Positions 9,419-18,636 of a stretch of DNA of 64,000 nucleotides are shown here, one piece after another (the first letter of the stretch is position 1; each line of letters begins with the position of its first letter). The stretch lies in contig NZ_JVSP01000002.1 of the NCBI RefSeq assembly GCF_001061665.1, positions 401,177-465,176 on the forward strand, given 5' to 3'. This DNA comes from Rothia mucilaginosa. GTDB lineage: Bacteria; Actinomycetota; Actinomycetes; Actinomycetales; Micrococcaceae. Below the pieces are notes generated by a model, which saw nothing but the letters and a program-made list of their open reading frames with translations, did no database searches and was not told the origin of the DNA. Made by a program: the position numbers and the translations under genes.

Positions 9419-9796
9419 GTGTTTGGTATTAGTGGCACCGAGTTGATTATTCTGGCCATCATCACGTTTGTGGTGATTGGCCCCGAACGCATGCCCGAAT
9501 ACGCCCGTCAGATTCGCGAGTTCGTCAAGACCGTGCGCCGCATGGCCTTTGACGCTAAGGACGACTTCAAAGAGGCCCTGGGCGAGACGGGCCTGGAGGA
9601 CATCAACTGGCGCCAGTACGACCCCCGCCAGTACGACCCCCGCGTGATTGTGCGTCAGGCATTCGCCGAGGACGACGCCGAGCGCGAGCGCGAGGCGAAG
9701 GCCCGCGAGGAGGCGCTGCTGAAGGAGCAGGAGAAGGCTGAGAGCCACTCCCTCCCGCGAGGCGCGTACGCCCCCTTCGACGTGGACGCCACCTAA
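9419..9796 (+). CDS. tatB: Sec-independent (Tat) protein translocase subunit TatB
   Basis: 125 residues with the TatA/B architecture: one N-terminal transmembrane helix (FGISGTELIILAIITFVVIGP), the hinge GPERMPEYARQ, an amphipathic helix, and a charged tail rich in Glu/Arg. TatB acts with TatC as the receptor for folded twin-arginine precursors; the FGISGTEL start favours TatB over TatA. The GTG at 9419 is preferred over an ATG 17 codons upstream because it gives the canonical start. The tail contains the tandem duplication QYDPRQYDPR. No tatA or tatC is in the window. Confidence 0.9.
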   Translation: MFGISGTELIILAIITFVVIGPERMPEYARQIREFVKTVRRMAFDAKDDFKEALGETGLEDINWRQYDPRQYDPRVIVRQAFAEDDAEREREAKAREEALLKEQEKAESHSLPRGAYAPFDVDAT

Positions 9797-9808
9797 GATT
9801 TTGAAACG

Positions 9809-9844
9809 AAAGAACCCCGCACCGGTCACGGCGCGGGGTTCTTT
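9809..9844. terminator. Bidirectional terminator between tatB and mrp
   Basis: A perfect 12-bp stem (AAAGAACCCCGC and complement) around a 12-base loop. A/T ends on both sides suit two convergent genes. Confidence 0.85.
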
Positions 9845-9899
9845 CTGTATCAGCTTTTCAGTGTCAGCTTTCTATCGGCGGCTTCTAGAGGCTCTAGCT

Positions 9900-11102
9900 C
9901 TAGACGAAGAGCGGCAGGCTCTGTCCCGCCCTCGACTCGCCGGAGTGCAGAAGCTTCGAAGCGATGGACTGGATCTCTTCGGCGGTTGCGGAGTCGGGGC
10001 GACCCCACACGACGGGCATGCCCTCGTCACCGCCGGTACGCAGGTTCACGTCCAGGGGGACCGAGCCGAGCAGCGGGACGGGGTAGGAGAGCGCCTCCGA
10101 GAGACGCTCAGCGAGCACCTGCCCGCCCCCGGAACCGAACATGTCGAGCACGGTGCCGTCGGGCAGGGTCATAGCGGCCATGTTCTCGACCACGCCCACG
10201 ACCTTCTGGCCGGTCTGCAGGCTCAGGGTGCCGGCGCGTTCGGCCACATCCACGGCGGCGTGCTGCGGGGTGGAGATGAGCACAAGCTCCGCGTTGGGCA
10301 GCAGCTGCGCCATGGAGATGGCAATATCGCCGGTGCCGGGTGGCAAATCGAGTAGCAGCACATCCAGGGCGCCGAAGTGCACGTCCATGATGAACTGCTC
10401 CAGCGCGCGGTGCAGCATGGGGCCGCGCCAGGCCACCGGCTCGTTGCCCTTGAGGAACATGCCGATAGAAATCACGCGAATAAAGCCGCCGCCGACCTGC
10501 GCATCGCCCCAGCGGCGGGCGGGGGCGGGGACATCCACGGTCGGCGGAAGAATCAGGTCATCCAGGCGTGTGGGGGCATCGGTGATGCCGAGCAGGCCCG
10601 GAATCGAGAAGCCGTGCACATCCGCGTCGATAATGCCCACCGAGAGCCCGCGCGAGGCGAAAGCCGCCGCAAGGTTGGCCGTCATGGAGGACTTGCCCAC
10701 GCCTCCCTTGCCGGACACCACGCCGAACACGCGGGTCAGCGAACCGGGGGCGGTGAACGGGTTGGTGCGTTCGGGCTTAAGCATCGAACGCAGGGCGGAA
10801 CGCTGTTGCGGGTTCATCGCGCCCACCTGCAGCTGCACTCGCTCGATGCCCTCGACGGTGGCGGCGGCCTCGCGCACCTGCTGCTCGATGGTGTTCTTCA
10901 GCGGGCAGCCCTCGATGGTGAGCAGAACCTTCACCTCGGCCCAGTGGCGGCCGGGAATCGGTTTACCGCGCTCATCCAGCTCGGGATGCACGAGCGCGGT
11001 CTCGACCATGCCGAGCTCCGTGATGGGGCGGCGCAACTCCGGGTCCTCCACACGGGCAAGGGCCGCGTAGAGCGCGTCCTGCAGCGGGTTATCGGCGCTC
11101 AC
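9900..11102 (-). CDS. mrp: Mrp/ApbC-family Fe-S cluster carrier ATPase
   Basis: 400 residues: an N-terminal MIP18/DUF59 domain (about residues 1-95, with EGCPLKNTI) and a C-terminal ParA-like P-loop ATPase. The deviant Walker A is VVSGKGGVGKSS. Mrp proteins carry or transfer iron-sulfur clusters. The CxxC pair seen near the C-terminus in many Mrp proteins is absent (ENMAAMTLPDGTVLDMFG), a form I believe is common in actinobacteria. The GTG start is chosen because GGAGGGAGG lies 6 nt upstream; it overlaps the DUF1003 gene by 14 nt, implying coupling. Confidence 0.88.
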   Translation of the reverse strand: MSADNPLQDALYAALARVEDPELRRPITELGMVETALVHPELDERGKPIPGRHWAEVKVLLTIEGCPLKNTIEQQVREAAATVEGIERVQLQVGAMNPQQRSALRSMLKPERTNPFTAPGSLTRVFGVVSGKGGVGKSSMTANLAAAFASRGLSVGIIDADVHGFSIPGLLGITDAPTRLDDLILPPTVDVPAPARRWGDAQVGGGFIRVISIGMFLKGNEPVAWRGPMLHRALEQFIMDVHFGALDVLLLDLPPGTGDIAISMAQLLPNAELVLISTPQHAAVDVAERAGTLSLQTGQKVVGVVENMAAMTLPDGTVLDMFGSGGGQVLAERLSEALSYPVPLLGSVPLDVNLRTGGDEGMPVVWGRPDSATAEEIQSIASKLLHSGESRAGQSLPLFV

Positions 11103-11925
11103 GGGCGCCTCCCTCCGGGATATCGCCCGAGGTCTTGGCAGGGTTCTCCGCCTTCCGCTCGCCCGGGTCCTCAGCGTGCGCGGAGCCCTTGGTCTCCTCA
11201 CCCTCGGTCTCCTCACCCTCGAGGCCGTCGGAGGCGTCAATATCGTCGATGGCCTCCTCCAGGTCCTCAATGTCCTCGCTGATGTCCTGCAGCTGCTCGG
11301 CGTGGCGCTCCTGCTCCTGCGCAATGTTCTGCAGTTCCTCAAGAATGTCGCGCAGCTCGCTACGGACGAAGTCTCGGGTCGCCACCTCGCGCAGGGCAAT
11401 ACGCAGCGAAGCGATCTCGCGGGTCAGGTACTGGGTCTCCTCCAGGTTCTGCTGGTCACGCTTACGGTCCTCGGACGCCACCACGCGGTCACGGTCGTCC
11501 TGACGGTTCTGCGCGAGCAGCAGCAGGGGAGCGGCGTAGGAGGCCTGCAGAGACAGCATCAGGGTCAGCAGGGTGAAGTTCAGGCTACGCGGGTCGAACT
11601 GCATCTCCTCCGGCGCCAGGGAGTTCCAGGCCAGCCACACGCCACAGAAAATGGTCATCCACATCAAAAACTGCGGGGTACCCATGTAGCGCGCAAACGC
11701 CTCGGTCATGCGGCCGAAGGAGTCCGGGTTGGGGCTGGCAAACAGCCTCGGCTTGCGGGTGCCGGGGGTGCTCAGCTGCGATTCGCCGCGCTGCGGGCGG
11801 GAATCGCCGCGCTCGCGGTTGCGTTCAGCGTACTTCTTCTCCAGACGGTCCTTGAGAATACGCGCCTTATCGATGCGGGGGTTCTCTTCAGTACGGTTTG
11901 CGTCGCGGCGGTTCGAATCAGGCAA
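11089..11925 (-). CDS. DUF1003 family membrane protein
   Basis: 278 residues. A charged N-terminal region (1-75) precedes two membrane helices (about 85-105 and 118-140) with the DUF1003 pattern LMLSLQASYAAPLLLLAQNRQ-DDRDR. A long predicted coiled coil follows (about 150-240), then a very acidic, Glu-rich tail. Function is unknown. It sits between an MgtE-N/CBS protein and Mrp with overlaps on both sides (8 and 14 nt), an order I recall from mycobacteria. The start is a TTG with GGTAGGA 7 nt upstream. Confidence 0.8.
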   Translation of the reverse strand: MPDSNRRDANRTEENPRIDKARILKDRLEKKYAERNRERGDSRPQRGESQLSTPGTRKPRLFASPNPDSFGRMTEAFARYMGTPQFLMWMTIFCGVWLAWNSLAPEEMQFDPRSLNFTLLTLMLSLQASYAAPLLLLAQNRQDDRDRVVASEDRKRDQQNLEETQYLTREIASLRIALREVATRDFVRSELRDILEELQNIAQEQERHAEQLQDISEDIEDLEEAIDDIDASDGLEGEETEGEETKGSAHAEDPGERKAENPAKTSGDIPEGGARERR

Positions 11926-13246
11926 AGCGTCGTCCTACCTTTCGTACGGGAGTTCCATCATCGTAAGTTCGCCAGTCTTCGGGCAGGAGAGCATCGAGCA
12001 CGTCGTCGATGGTCACTGCGCCTACCAGGCGGTGCGAATCGTTCACAATGGGAACGATGGTCAGGTCGTAGGTCGCGAGCACGCGAGCCAGCTCTTCCAA
12101 ACTGGCCTGGTCAGAGACCGGCTCGGTGTCGGTGTCGAGGATGTGGCCGATGGGCTCGCTCGGCGGCACGCGCAGCAGCTTCTGCATGTGCACCAGACCC
12201 AGGTACTTGCCGGTCGGCGTTTCCAGGGGCGGGCGGGTCACCATGACGGCAGCCGCCATTGCCGGAGGAATTTCCTCGGCACGGATGTGCGCAAGCGCCT
12301 CGGCGACGGTCGCCTCGGGGGAGAGGATGATTGGCACCGGGTTCATGAGCGAACCGGCGGTACCCTCGTCGTATTCGAGCAGTCGACGCACGTCGTCTGC
12401 CTCGTCGGGCTCCATGAGTTCCAGCAGCTTCTCACGCTGGGCGTCGTCGAGCTCGATGAGAAGGTCGGCCGCGTCGTCCGGTTCCATCTCTTCGAGGACC
12501 TGCGCGGCACGTTCGTCGTCCAGGTACGACAGAATCTGCACCTGGTCCTCGGCGGGCAGCTCCTGCAGAACGTCCGCGAGGCGTTCGTCCTGCAGCTCGG
12601 CGGCGATTTCGACCATGCGCTTATCGCTCATCTCGTGGATGGCATCCGCCAGGTCGGCAGGCTTGGAGTTTTCGTGGTTGGCCACGAACGCTGTTGCCGC
12701 CTGCGGTTCCACATCGGTGGAGAGCAGAGCCTCGTCCCAGTCGACGATGAGGGTCTCCTTGGAACGGCGGCGCCACGTGCTGGAGCCGGAGCTGACGCGG
12801 GAGACGAACAGCTCGGTCACGCCCCAGTCGCCGTTGCGGCGCTGCTCAATCGCGACGTCCTCGATAACGGCGTCGCCGCTGCCGTCAAGCAGGCGTACGC
12901 GGCGGTCGAAGAGCTCACCGACGATGAGGGTCTCGGAGTTGCGCTGCTCGAAGCGGCGCAGGTTCACCAGGCCGGTCGAAATAATCTGGGAGGCGTCGAT
13001 GCTGCGCACGCGGGTCATGGGCATGAATACGCGTTTCTTGCCGAGCACCTCAACGATGATGCCGACGACAATCGGCTCGGTGCCCTTGGCGGGGCGGGCG
13101 CCGGCAATGGAGGCACCCAGGCCGCGTTTGAGCACGACAACATCGCGGAGACGGCCGAGGCGGTCACCGAAGGGGTCAAAAACGTCGAGGCCCAGAAGGC
13201 GGGCAATGTAAATCTTGCTGGGGGCGCTGAACTTAGAATTGCTCAC
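11918..13246 (-). CDS. MgtE N-domain/CBS-domain protein lacking the membrane channel
   Basis: 442 residues. An N-terminal PRC-barrel-like part (IYIARLLGLDVFDPFGDRLGRLRDVVV) is followed by MgtE-N superhelical repeats (about residues 215-310, acidic E/D-rich) and a CBS pair (about 310-435). This matches the cytosolic magnesium-sensing half of MgtE, but there is no transmembrane channel domain, so it is a stand-alone sensor-like protein rather than a transporter. It heads the operon with DUF1003 and mrp. The GTG start has TACCCT 6 nt upstream and no usable SD. Confidence 0.82.
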   Translation of the reverse strand: MSNSKFSAPSKIYIARLLGLDVFDPFGDRLGRLRDVVVLKRGLGASIAGARPAKGTEPIVVGIIVEVLGKKRVFMPMTRVRSIDASQIISTGLVNLRRFEQRNSETLIVGELFDRRVRLLDGSGDAVIEDVAIEQRRNGDWGVTELFVSRVSSGSSTWRRRSKETLIVDWDEALLSTDVEPQAATAFVANHENSKPADLADAIHEMSDKRMVEIAAELQDERLADVLQELPAEDQVQILSYLDDERAAQVLEEMEPDDAADLLIELDDAQREKLLELMEPDEADDVRRLLEYDEGTAGSLMNPVPIILSPEATVAEALAHIRAEEIPPAMAAAVMVTRPPLETPTGKYLGLVHMQKLLRVPPSEPIGHILDTDTEPVSDQASLEELARVLATYDLTIVPIVNDSHRLVGAVTIDDVLDALLPEDWRTYDDGTPVRKVGRRFA

Positions 13247-13252
13247 CCCTCT

Positions 13253-13258
13253 AGGGTA
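13253..13258 (-). promoter_or_regulatory. -10 box of the MgtE-N/CBS operon
   Basis: TACCCT on the minus strand, 6 nt before the GTG start, predicting a leaderless mRNA. Confidence 0.55.
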
Positions 13259-13347
13259 CGCTCCGCCGCCTGGAATCGCACTTTGAGCGTTCTCGTTCTC
13301 AGCGGTGCCCGCAGGGAAGCCCCGCGGCCGGGCCCTGGACAGGCCGG

Positions 13348-13353
13348 TACAAT
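13348..13353 (+). promoter_or_regulatory. -10 box of the general-stress-like gene
   Basis: TACAAT, 7 nt before the ATG at 13361, predicting a leaderless mRNA. No clear -35 box. Confidence 0.65.
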
Positions 13354-13360
13354 TAATGCC

Positions 13361-14344
13361 ATGACTTTTCAGCTGCCGAATCTGCCCAATACCCCGCCCT
13401 CCTCGTTTATGGCCTCGCGCCTGGCCCAGGCCAACGGCCACCCCCTGCCGAGCGGCGAGCCGGTCGCCTCCTTCGTGCGCCACGACGACGCGCTATCCGC
13501 TTTTGACGTGCTGAACGAGCAACAGTTCCCGGTGACTGCCCTGTACCTGGTCAACGACGGCATCCGTCAGGTGGAGTACCCCGTGCAGACCGGCTACGGC
13601 CGCGCCCTGCTGGTATCCGCCATCCAGGGTGTCATGATCGGTCTGCTGTACTCGATGTTTGTGGCGGCCGGCGGCACGAACTTTATGAGCGCGCTGCTCT
13701 CAACGGTGCCGATTTCAGTGGCCATTTTTGTGCTGTGGCGCGTATTCGACCTGCGCCGCGGCCGCGGGGTTCGCTACCCCATGCGCACCGAGGCGATTCC
13801 CTCGCGTACCGTGCTGTACGCTCTGCCGGAGTACGCCCAGGAGGCGCGCCGCGTGCTGGGCGGTCATTCCCGCTTCTCTGCCGCGGTTGCGGCCGCGCGT
13901 GCGGCGACCGCCCCGGAGGCTTCGCAGGCGCGTGCCGCTCAGAGCACCGTCTCGATGAACGGTGCGCCGGTTCCGACCGGTGCCCCGAAGGCGCCCTCCT
14001 ACCGTTCGCAGGCCGGTAGCCAGCCCGCCCCGAACCAGAACCTGCCCGAGCGCGATACCACCGCGCAGAACACGATGGCGCAGAGCGCGGCCCAGAACAT
14101 GCCCGCGCCCCTCCAGCCCGCGCAGAGCGTTCCGCCCGCCGTCCGGGAGGCAGCAACCGCCGAACAGGTAAACAGCGTGCAGGTGACCGATCAGAAGCCG
14201 GATGCGCAGAAGCGTCCGGCTCAGCGCTTCGGCCTGCGCGTGGACGACCCGGAGGAATACGCCAAACTGATTCAACCCAAGCCCGAGCGCCCCACCCCGC
14301 GCCCGCAGGGTCTACGCGATAAGCCCTCGAAGGACTCCGAATAG
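13361..14344 (+). CDS. General stress protein 17M/YflT-like membrane protein
   Basis: 327 residues. Residues 30-70 (VASFVRHDDALSAFDVLNEQ) resemble the general-stress 17M (YflT-like) domain. Two hydrophobic helices follow at about 85-105 and 108-125, then a C-terminal tail of about 150 residues rich in Ala, Pro and Gln that looks disordered. It is divergent from the MgtE-N/CBS operon, as I recall for the mycobacterial counterparts. Its biochemical role is unknown. Confidence 0.7.
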   Translation: MTFQLPNLPNTPPSSFMASRLAQANGHPLPSGEPVASFVRHDDALSAFDVLNEQQFPVTALYLVNDGIRQVEYPVQTGYGRALLVSAIQGVMIGLLYSMFVAAGGTNFMSALLSTVPISVAIFVLWRVFDLRRGRGVRYPMRTEAIPSRTVLYALPEYAQEARRVLGGHSRFSAAVAAARAATAPEASQARAAQSTVSMNGAPVPTGAPKAPSYRSQAGSQPAPNQNLPERDTTAQNTMAQSAAQNMPAPLQPAQSVPPAVREAATAEQVNSVQVTDQKPDAQKRPAQRFGLRVDDPEEYAKLIQPKPERPTPRPQGLRDKPSKDSE

Positions 14345-14400
14345 GCTCCAGCCGCAACGGCGGAAAACAGGCGGAGAAGACGGCGACTGAGAAGAGACGC

Positions 14401-14437
14401 GAAAGCCCCTCACCGATTCACTCGGTGAGGGGCTTTC
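14401..14437. terminator. Bidirectional terminator
   Basis: A perfect 16-bp stem (GAAAGCCCCTCACCGA and complement) with a 5-base loop between convergent genes. Confidence 0.88.
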
Positions 14438-14486
14438 CTCATGCATAGACAACCGGCATTAACCGGTACGTCCGGCGGGGATGGGG

Positions 14487-16022
14487 TTACGCCTCCTTGG
14501 AGAGCTTAGCCATCCACTCCTCAATCTCCTCGACGGTGCGAGGCAGCGCAGCGGAGAGGTTCACGTTGCCGTCCTCGGTGCAGAGCACGTCGTCCTCAAG
14601 GCGGATACCGATACCGCGGTACTCCTCGGGAACCGACAGGTCCTCGTCCTTGAAGTACAGGGCCGGCTCAATGGTGAAGACCATGCCCGGCTCCAGCTCA
14701 GCCCACATGTAAAGCTCAGCCTTCGCCTGCGCGCAGTCGTGCACGTCCAGGCCCAGGTGGTGGCTGGTGCCGTGCGGCATCCAGCGGCGGTGCTGACCGC
14801 CCTCAACGGTGAGCGAAACATCAGCGGAAACCGGCAGCAGGCCCCACTCCTCCAGGCGGTGCGCCAGAACGTTCATGGCTGCCTCGTGGATTTCGTAGAA
14901 CTTGGTGCCCGGCTTAGCCACGGCGAATGCGGCGTCAGCAGCTTCCAGCACGGCGTTGTAGACCTTCGCCTGAACCTCGGTGAACTTGCCGTTCACGGGG
15001 AAGGTGCGGGTCACGTCAGCGGTGTACAGGGTGTCGTCCTCAACACCTGCGTCCAGCAGCAGCAGCTTGCCCTCGTCCACGGTGCCGTTGTTACGAATCC
15101 AGTGCAGGATAGTTGCGTTGTTACCGCACGCTGCGATGGTGTCGTAGCCCAGGTCGTTACCGTCGGTACGTGCCACGGAGAAGAACGCAGTCTCAACCAC
15201 GCGCTCACCGCGGTGGTGCTCCTTAGCCTTCGGCAGTGCACGAATGACCTCTTCGAAGCCCTTGACGGTCATGTCAACGGAACGCTGCAGGTTCTCAACC
15301 TCGATAGCGTCCTTAATCAGGCGAGCCTCGGAGAGAGCCACAGCCAGCTCGGAGTCCAGCTTGTCAGCCTGCTCCAGCTCCACGCCGGTGTTGTAGCGGG
15401 AGGTGTCAACGAGAGCGTCAACAGCCGGGTCAACGTTGCGGACCAGGCGGATGTTCACGCCGCCCAGGCCCTGGTTACCGGCGTTCTTGGTGATAGCAAC
15501 CTCAAGCTCGGACAGGTCGCGGGTACGGATGCCGAAACGCTCGGAGAATTCCTTCAGGGTGGGGCGGGGGCCAACCCAGAACTCGCCGTAGCGTGCATCG
15601 GCGTAGAACTCGGTGGTGTCGCGGCCAGCCAGCGGGCGGAAGTACAGGGTCACCTCGTGGTTGGAACCGTTGTCGCCGGTACCCTCCTCGACGGGCTCAA
15701 AAATCAGCACGGCGTCCGGCTCGTGGTCAACGCCCAGACCGGTCTGGTGCGCAAACGCCGAGTGCGGACGGAAGCGGTAATCGCAGTCGTTCGAACGGAC
15801 CTTCAGCGGGCCTGCGGGCAGAACCAGACGCTCGCCGGGGAAAGCCTTGGAAATCTTGGCGCGGCGCTCAGCTGCGTAGTCTGCTACGGGCTCGCGGGTG
15901 TAGCCGCCGTCCTCGGCCTTGGCCCAGTCCTTAGCGATGAATTCGGTAAACGCAGACGCTTTGGGGGTGCTGCGGTGATCAGTCTTCTGAGCTTCGGTGC
16001 TCTTCTTATTGTTCTCAGTCAT
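14487..16022 (-). CDS. pepP: Xaa-Pro aminopeptidase (aminopeptidase P, M24B)
   Basis: A 511-residue peptidase that removes N-terminal residues before proline. An N-terminal creatinase-like domain precedes the pita-bread catalytic domain. Metal ligands are visible: the two Asp in LLDAGVEDDTLYTADVTRTF, the His in HGTSHHLGLDVHD, the Glu in MVFTIEPALYF and the last Glu in GIGIRLEDDVL. The length suits the bacterial PepP family. A TATGAT box 6 nt before the ATG suggests a leaderless monocistronic mRNA. Confidence 0.93.
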   Translation of the reverse strand: MTENNKKSTEAQKTDHRSTPKASAFTEFIAKDWAKAEDGGYTREPVADYAAERRAKISKAFPGERLVLPAGPLKVRSNDCDYRFRPHSAFAHQTGLGVDHEPDAVLIFEPVEEGTGDNGSNHEVTLYFRPLAGRDTTEFYADARYGEFWVGPRPTLKEFSERFGIRTRDLSELEVAITKNAGNQGLGGVNIRLVRNVDPAVDALVDTSRYNTGVELEQADKLDSELAVALSEARLIKDAIEVENLQRSVDMTVKGFEEVIRALPKAKEHHRGERVVETAFFSVARTDGNDLGYDTIAACGNNATILHWIRNNGTVDEGKLLLLDAGVEDDTLYTADVTRTFPVNGKFTEVQAKVYNAVLEAADAAFAVAKPGTKFYEIHEAAMNVLAHRLEEWGLLPVSADVSLTVEGGQHRRWMPHGTSHHLGLDVHDCAQAKAELYMWAELEPGMVFTIEPALYFKDEDLSVPEEYRGIGIRLEDDVLCTEDGNVNLSAALPRTVEEIEEWMAKLSKEA

Positions 16023-16028
16023 GCCTTA

Positions 16029-16034
16029 ATCATA
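16029..16034 (-). promoter_or_regulatory. -10 box of leaderless pepP
   Basis: TATGAT on the minus strand, 6 nt before the ATG. Confidence 0.6.
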
Positions 16035-16224
16035 TCGCCTTCGCCACAGATGGGCGCATATTCGGGTCCCCACGACCAAATAGCCGGTGGGCCGCCACCA
16101 ATGTTGGTAGGGTGGAAGAAGAGAAAGACACCGTAGACACCATTCAGACACAAATCCCCGAGAAACGGGCCCGCCGCGTGAGGCGGCGCGGGCACCCGTA
16201 CGGGGTGAGGAGACGGAGCGGCAC

Positions 16225-17148
16225 ATGAGCCAGGCAGAGACGAACCCGACGGCCCCGACGACCCCGGAACGTCGAGAGCACAACGGACGCTACGATCTGC
16301 ACATCCACTCCGCCATCTCAGACGGCACCCAGAGCCTTGAAGAGCTGGTGCCGCTCATCGCCCAAACCGGGCTGGCCGGGTTCGCCCTGACCGACCACGA
16401 CACCGCATCCGGGTGGGATAGGGCCTCCCGCCTGGCCGAGGAACACGGCCTGGACTTTCTGCCCGGCGCCGAGTTCTCCTGCCGCTACCACTACACCGAG
16501 GACCGCCCCCGCACGAAGACGATTCACCTGCTGGCCTACGGCTTCGACCCGGTGCACTCAGAGCTTGCACACCGCGTGGAGCAGATTCGCCTCAGCCGCG
16601 AGGGTCGCGCCCGCGCCATCCTCGAGCGCCTGGCCGCCGACTACCCGTTGACCTGGGACGACGTGCTCGCGCAGGTGGGGGAGGGCAACGCCGCCGTGGG
16701 CCGCCCGCACATCGCCGACGCGCTGGTCGCCGCCGGAATCGTGCGGGACCGCACCGAGGCCTTCAACCGCCTGCTCTACACGGGCAGCCCCTACTACGTG
16801 CCCCAGCAGGCCCTGGACCCGGTGGAGGCGGTGCGCCTGGTCCGCGAGGCCGGCGGCGTGCCGGTCATCGCGCACCCCATGAGCACGATGCGCGGGCCCG
16901 CCCTGAGCCTGGACTACCTGGGCAAGCTGGTGGATGCGGGCCTGGCCGGCGTGGAGGTGTACCACCGCGAGAACTCCGCGGAAGACCGCGCGCGCCTGCT
17001 GAAGTTTATCGAGGAGCGCCGCGCGGCGGGCACCGACCTGCTGGTGACCGGTTCGAGCGACTACCACGGCGCGGGCAAGCCGAACCTGCTGGGTGAAAAC
17101 ACGACGGACGCGGCCACGGTGGCGCGCATCCGCGAACAGATCGCGTAG
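16225..17148 (+). CDS. PHP-domain phosphoesterase (YciV/RNase AM-like)
   Basis: A 307-residue metal-dependent hydrolase. All PHP motifs are visible: [12 protein letters not shown] (residues 22-33), LTDHDT (about 53-58), the Glu of GAEFSC, HLLAYG, IAHPMS and the C-terminal SDYHG. Relatives hydrolyse 3',5'-nucleotide bisphosphates or trim RNA 5' ends; which reaction applies here is not decided by sequence. It is a single gene with a weak ribosome site. Confidence 0.85.
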   Translation: MSQAETNPTAPTTPERREHNGRYDLHIHSAISDGTQSLEELVPLIAQTGLAGFALTDHDTASGWDRASRLAEEHGLDFLPGAEFSCRYHYTEDRPRTKTIHLLAYGFDPVHSELAHRVEQIRLSREGRARAILERLAADYPLTWDDVLAQVGEGNAAVGRPHIADALVAAGIVRDRTEAFNRLLYTGSPYYVPQQALDPVEAVRLVREAGGVPVIAHPMSTMRGPALSLDYLGKLVDAGLAGVEVYHRENSAEDRARLLKFIEERRAAGTDLLVTGSSDYHGAGKPNLLGENTTDAATVARIREQIA

Positions 17149-17204
17149 GGCGGCTGACGGGCCGCACCCATTCACGCCTATTCACGTCTCTTCAACGAAC
17201 CCAC

Positions 17205-17248
17205 GAAGGGGCGGGACGGAACCTCAGAAGATTCCGTCCCGCCCCTTC
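17205..17248. terminator. Bidirectional terminator
   Basis: A perfect 17-bp stem (GAAGGGGCGGGACGGAA and complement) with a 10-base loop between the convergent PHP and methyltransferase genes. Confidence 0.88.
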
Positions 17249-17350
17249 TCGCATACGGGTTGCGCCTCTGGCGGCGCGGTTAAGCCGGCCCGAATTACCG
17301 GGCAGGTCGAACGAGCTGAGCCGGCCTGAAAAGCAGAACCGGCCGCGCGG

Positions 17351-18634
17351 TTACAGGCTCTCGCGGGAGGCCCGGTGCTGCAGCACCTCATCGGCCGTGG
17401 AGGCGGCGGCCTCCGCAGCCTTCGCCGCGCGAGCCTTCGCGCGCGCCTGGCGCTGGCGCTGACGGCGCAGTTCGTTCCGCCCGTCGACGCGCATCTTCCG
17501 GTCCACCGCATCCATCGACCAGTGACGCACGAACTTGCACGAGGCTCCCTCAACCGGGCGGGTCGTCTCGGTCAGCGTCTCCAGCACAGCCTTGAGCGCG
17601 TGGCGGCTCGCCGCCGTCAGCGCGTCTCGGCTCGTACCGCCGCGCACGCCCACCGTGCGCTTGGGGGTGAACAGCACGCTCGCCCCGCGGGGCACGCCGC
17701 GGTACGCCTCGAAAGAGACCGTATCCACGTTCAGGCGCTTCGCCATGACCTCAATCGCCGGGGGATTCTGGTCTACGCACACGAACTTGCGGCCCAGCTG
17801 AGCCGCCGCCGCGCCCGTCGACCCCGAACCCGCGAAGAAATCCAGCACCCAATCGCCCGGGCGGGAGCTTGCCGCAATCATGCGGCGCAGCAGGCCGGTG
17901 GGCTTCTGCGTGGGGTAGCCGGTCTTCTCCTTACCCGTCGGCGACACAATCGTATGCCACCACACGTCCGTGGGGAGCTTGCCTCGTGAGGCCTTCTCCT
18001 CGGTCACCAGGCCGGGGGCCATATACGGTTCACGGTCCACCTCGGCGGTGTTGAAGTAGTAGCTGCGGTGGTCCTTCGCGTACACGAGGATGTTGTCATG
18101 CTTGGTCGGCCAGCGGCGCGTGGACTTCGCGCCGTAGTCGTACGCCCAAATCAGCTCGTTAATGAAGTTCTCACGCCCAAAAATCATGTCGCACATGATC
18201 TTCACGTAGTGCACTTCGCGCCAATCCAGGTGCAGGTACAGGGTGCCGTCCTGCGCGAGCAGGCGGTGCGCCTGCTCAATGCGCGGGGCCAGGAACGCCC
18301 AGTAGTCCTCAAAGGAGTCGTTGTAGCTCGCCAGGGTTTGCAGGGTGCTCGAGTAGCTCTTGCCCTTGAACCCGGTGCGGTCGCCCTTCTCGGAGGCCTC
18401 CGAGCTCAGCGTGCGGCGCGTCTGCTTTTTGCCCGTGTTGAAGGGCGGGTCAATGTAGATGACCGTGAACGCGCCGTCGGGTAGCTCGCGCAGGTAATGC
18501 AGGTTATCGGCCTGCACAATCAGGGAGGGGCCCTGCGGGTCGAACGTGCCCGAACGCAGGCCGGGCTGCGCGGAGGCGTCACCCGGCTCGGCGGGGGAGG
18601 GCACGGCGGGCGCCGGGGATGCTGAGATACCCAA
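17351..18634 (-). CDS. Orphan DNA (adenine-N6/cytosine-N4) methyltransferase, beta class
   Basis: 427 residues. The catalytic motif IV DPPFN (residues 62-66) comes first and the AdoMet motif DFFAGSGSTG lies about 200 residues later, the permuted beta-class order of type III Mod-like enzymes. TQKP before the AdoMet motif is also typical. The C-terminal 100 residues are basic and Ala-rich. No restriction subunit is nearby, so it may act as a solitary epigenetic methylase. The start is uncertain: a TTG 2 nt after the helicase stop, with GAGG 7 nt upstream inside the helicase end. Confidence 0.8.
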   Translation of the reverse strand: MGISASPAPAVPSPAEPGDASAQPGLRSGTFDPQGPSLIVQADNLHYLRELPDGAFTVIYIDPPFNTGKKQTRRTLSSEASEKGDRTGFKGKSYSSTLQTLASYNDSFEDYWAFLAPRIEQAHRLLAQDGTLYLHLDWREVHYVKIMCDMIFGRENFINELIWAYDYGAKSTRRWPTKHDNILVYAKDHRSYYFNTAEVDREPYMAPGLVTEEKASRGKLPTDVWWHTIVSPTGKEKTGYPTQKPTGLLRRMIAASSRPGDWVLDFFAGSGSTGAAAAQLGRKFVCVDQNPPAIEVMAKRLNVDTVSFEAYRGVPRGASVLFTPKRTVGVRGGTSRDALTAASRHALKAVLETLTETTRPVEGASCKFVRHWSMDAVDRKMRVDGRNELRRQRQRQARAKARAAKAAEAAASTADEVLQHRASRESL

Positions 18635-18636
18635 CC

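Noticed and set aside
9900-11399. Longer Mrp starting 99 codons upstream
   Set aside because: The extra N-terminus is Arg-rich translation of the overlapping DUF1003 gene in another frame; the GTG with a strong ribosome site fits better.
11918-13246. Complete MgtE magnesium channel
   Set aside because: Only the N-domain and CBS pair are present; no hydrophobic channel helices follow.
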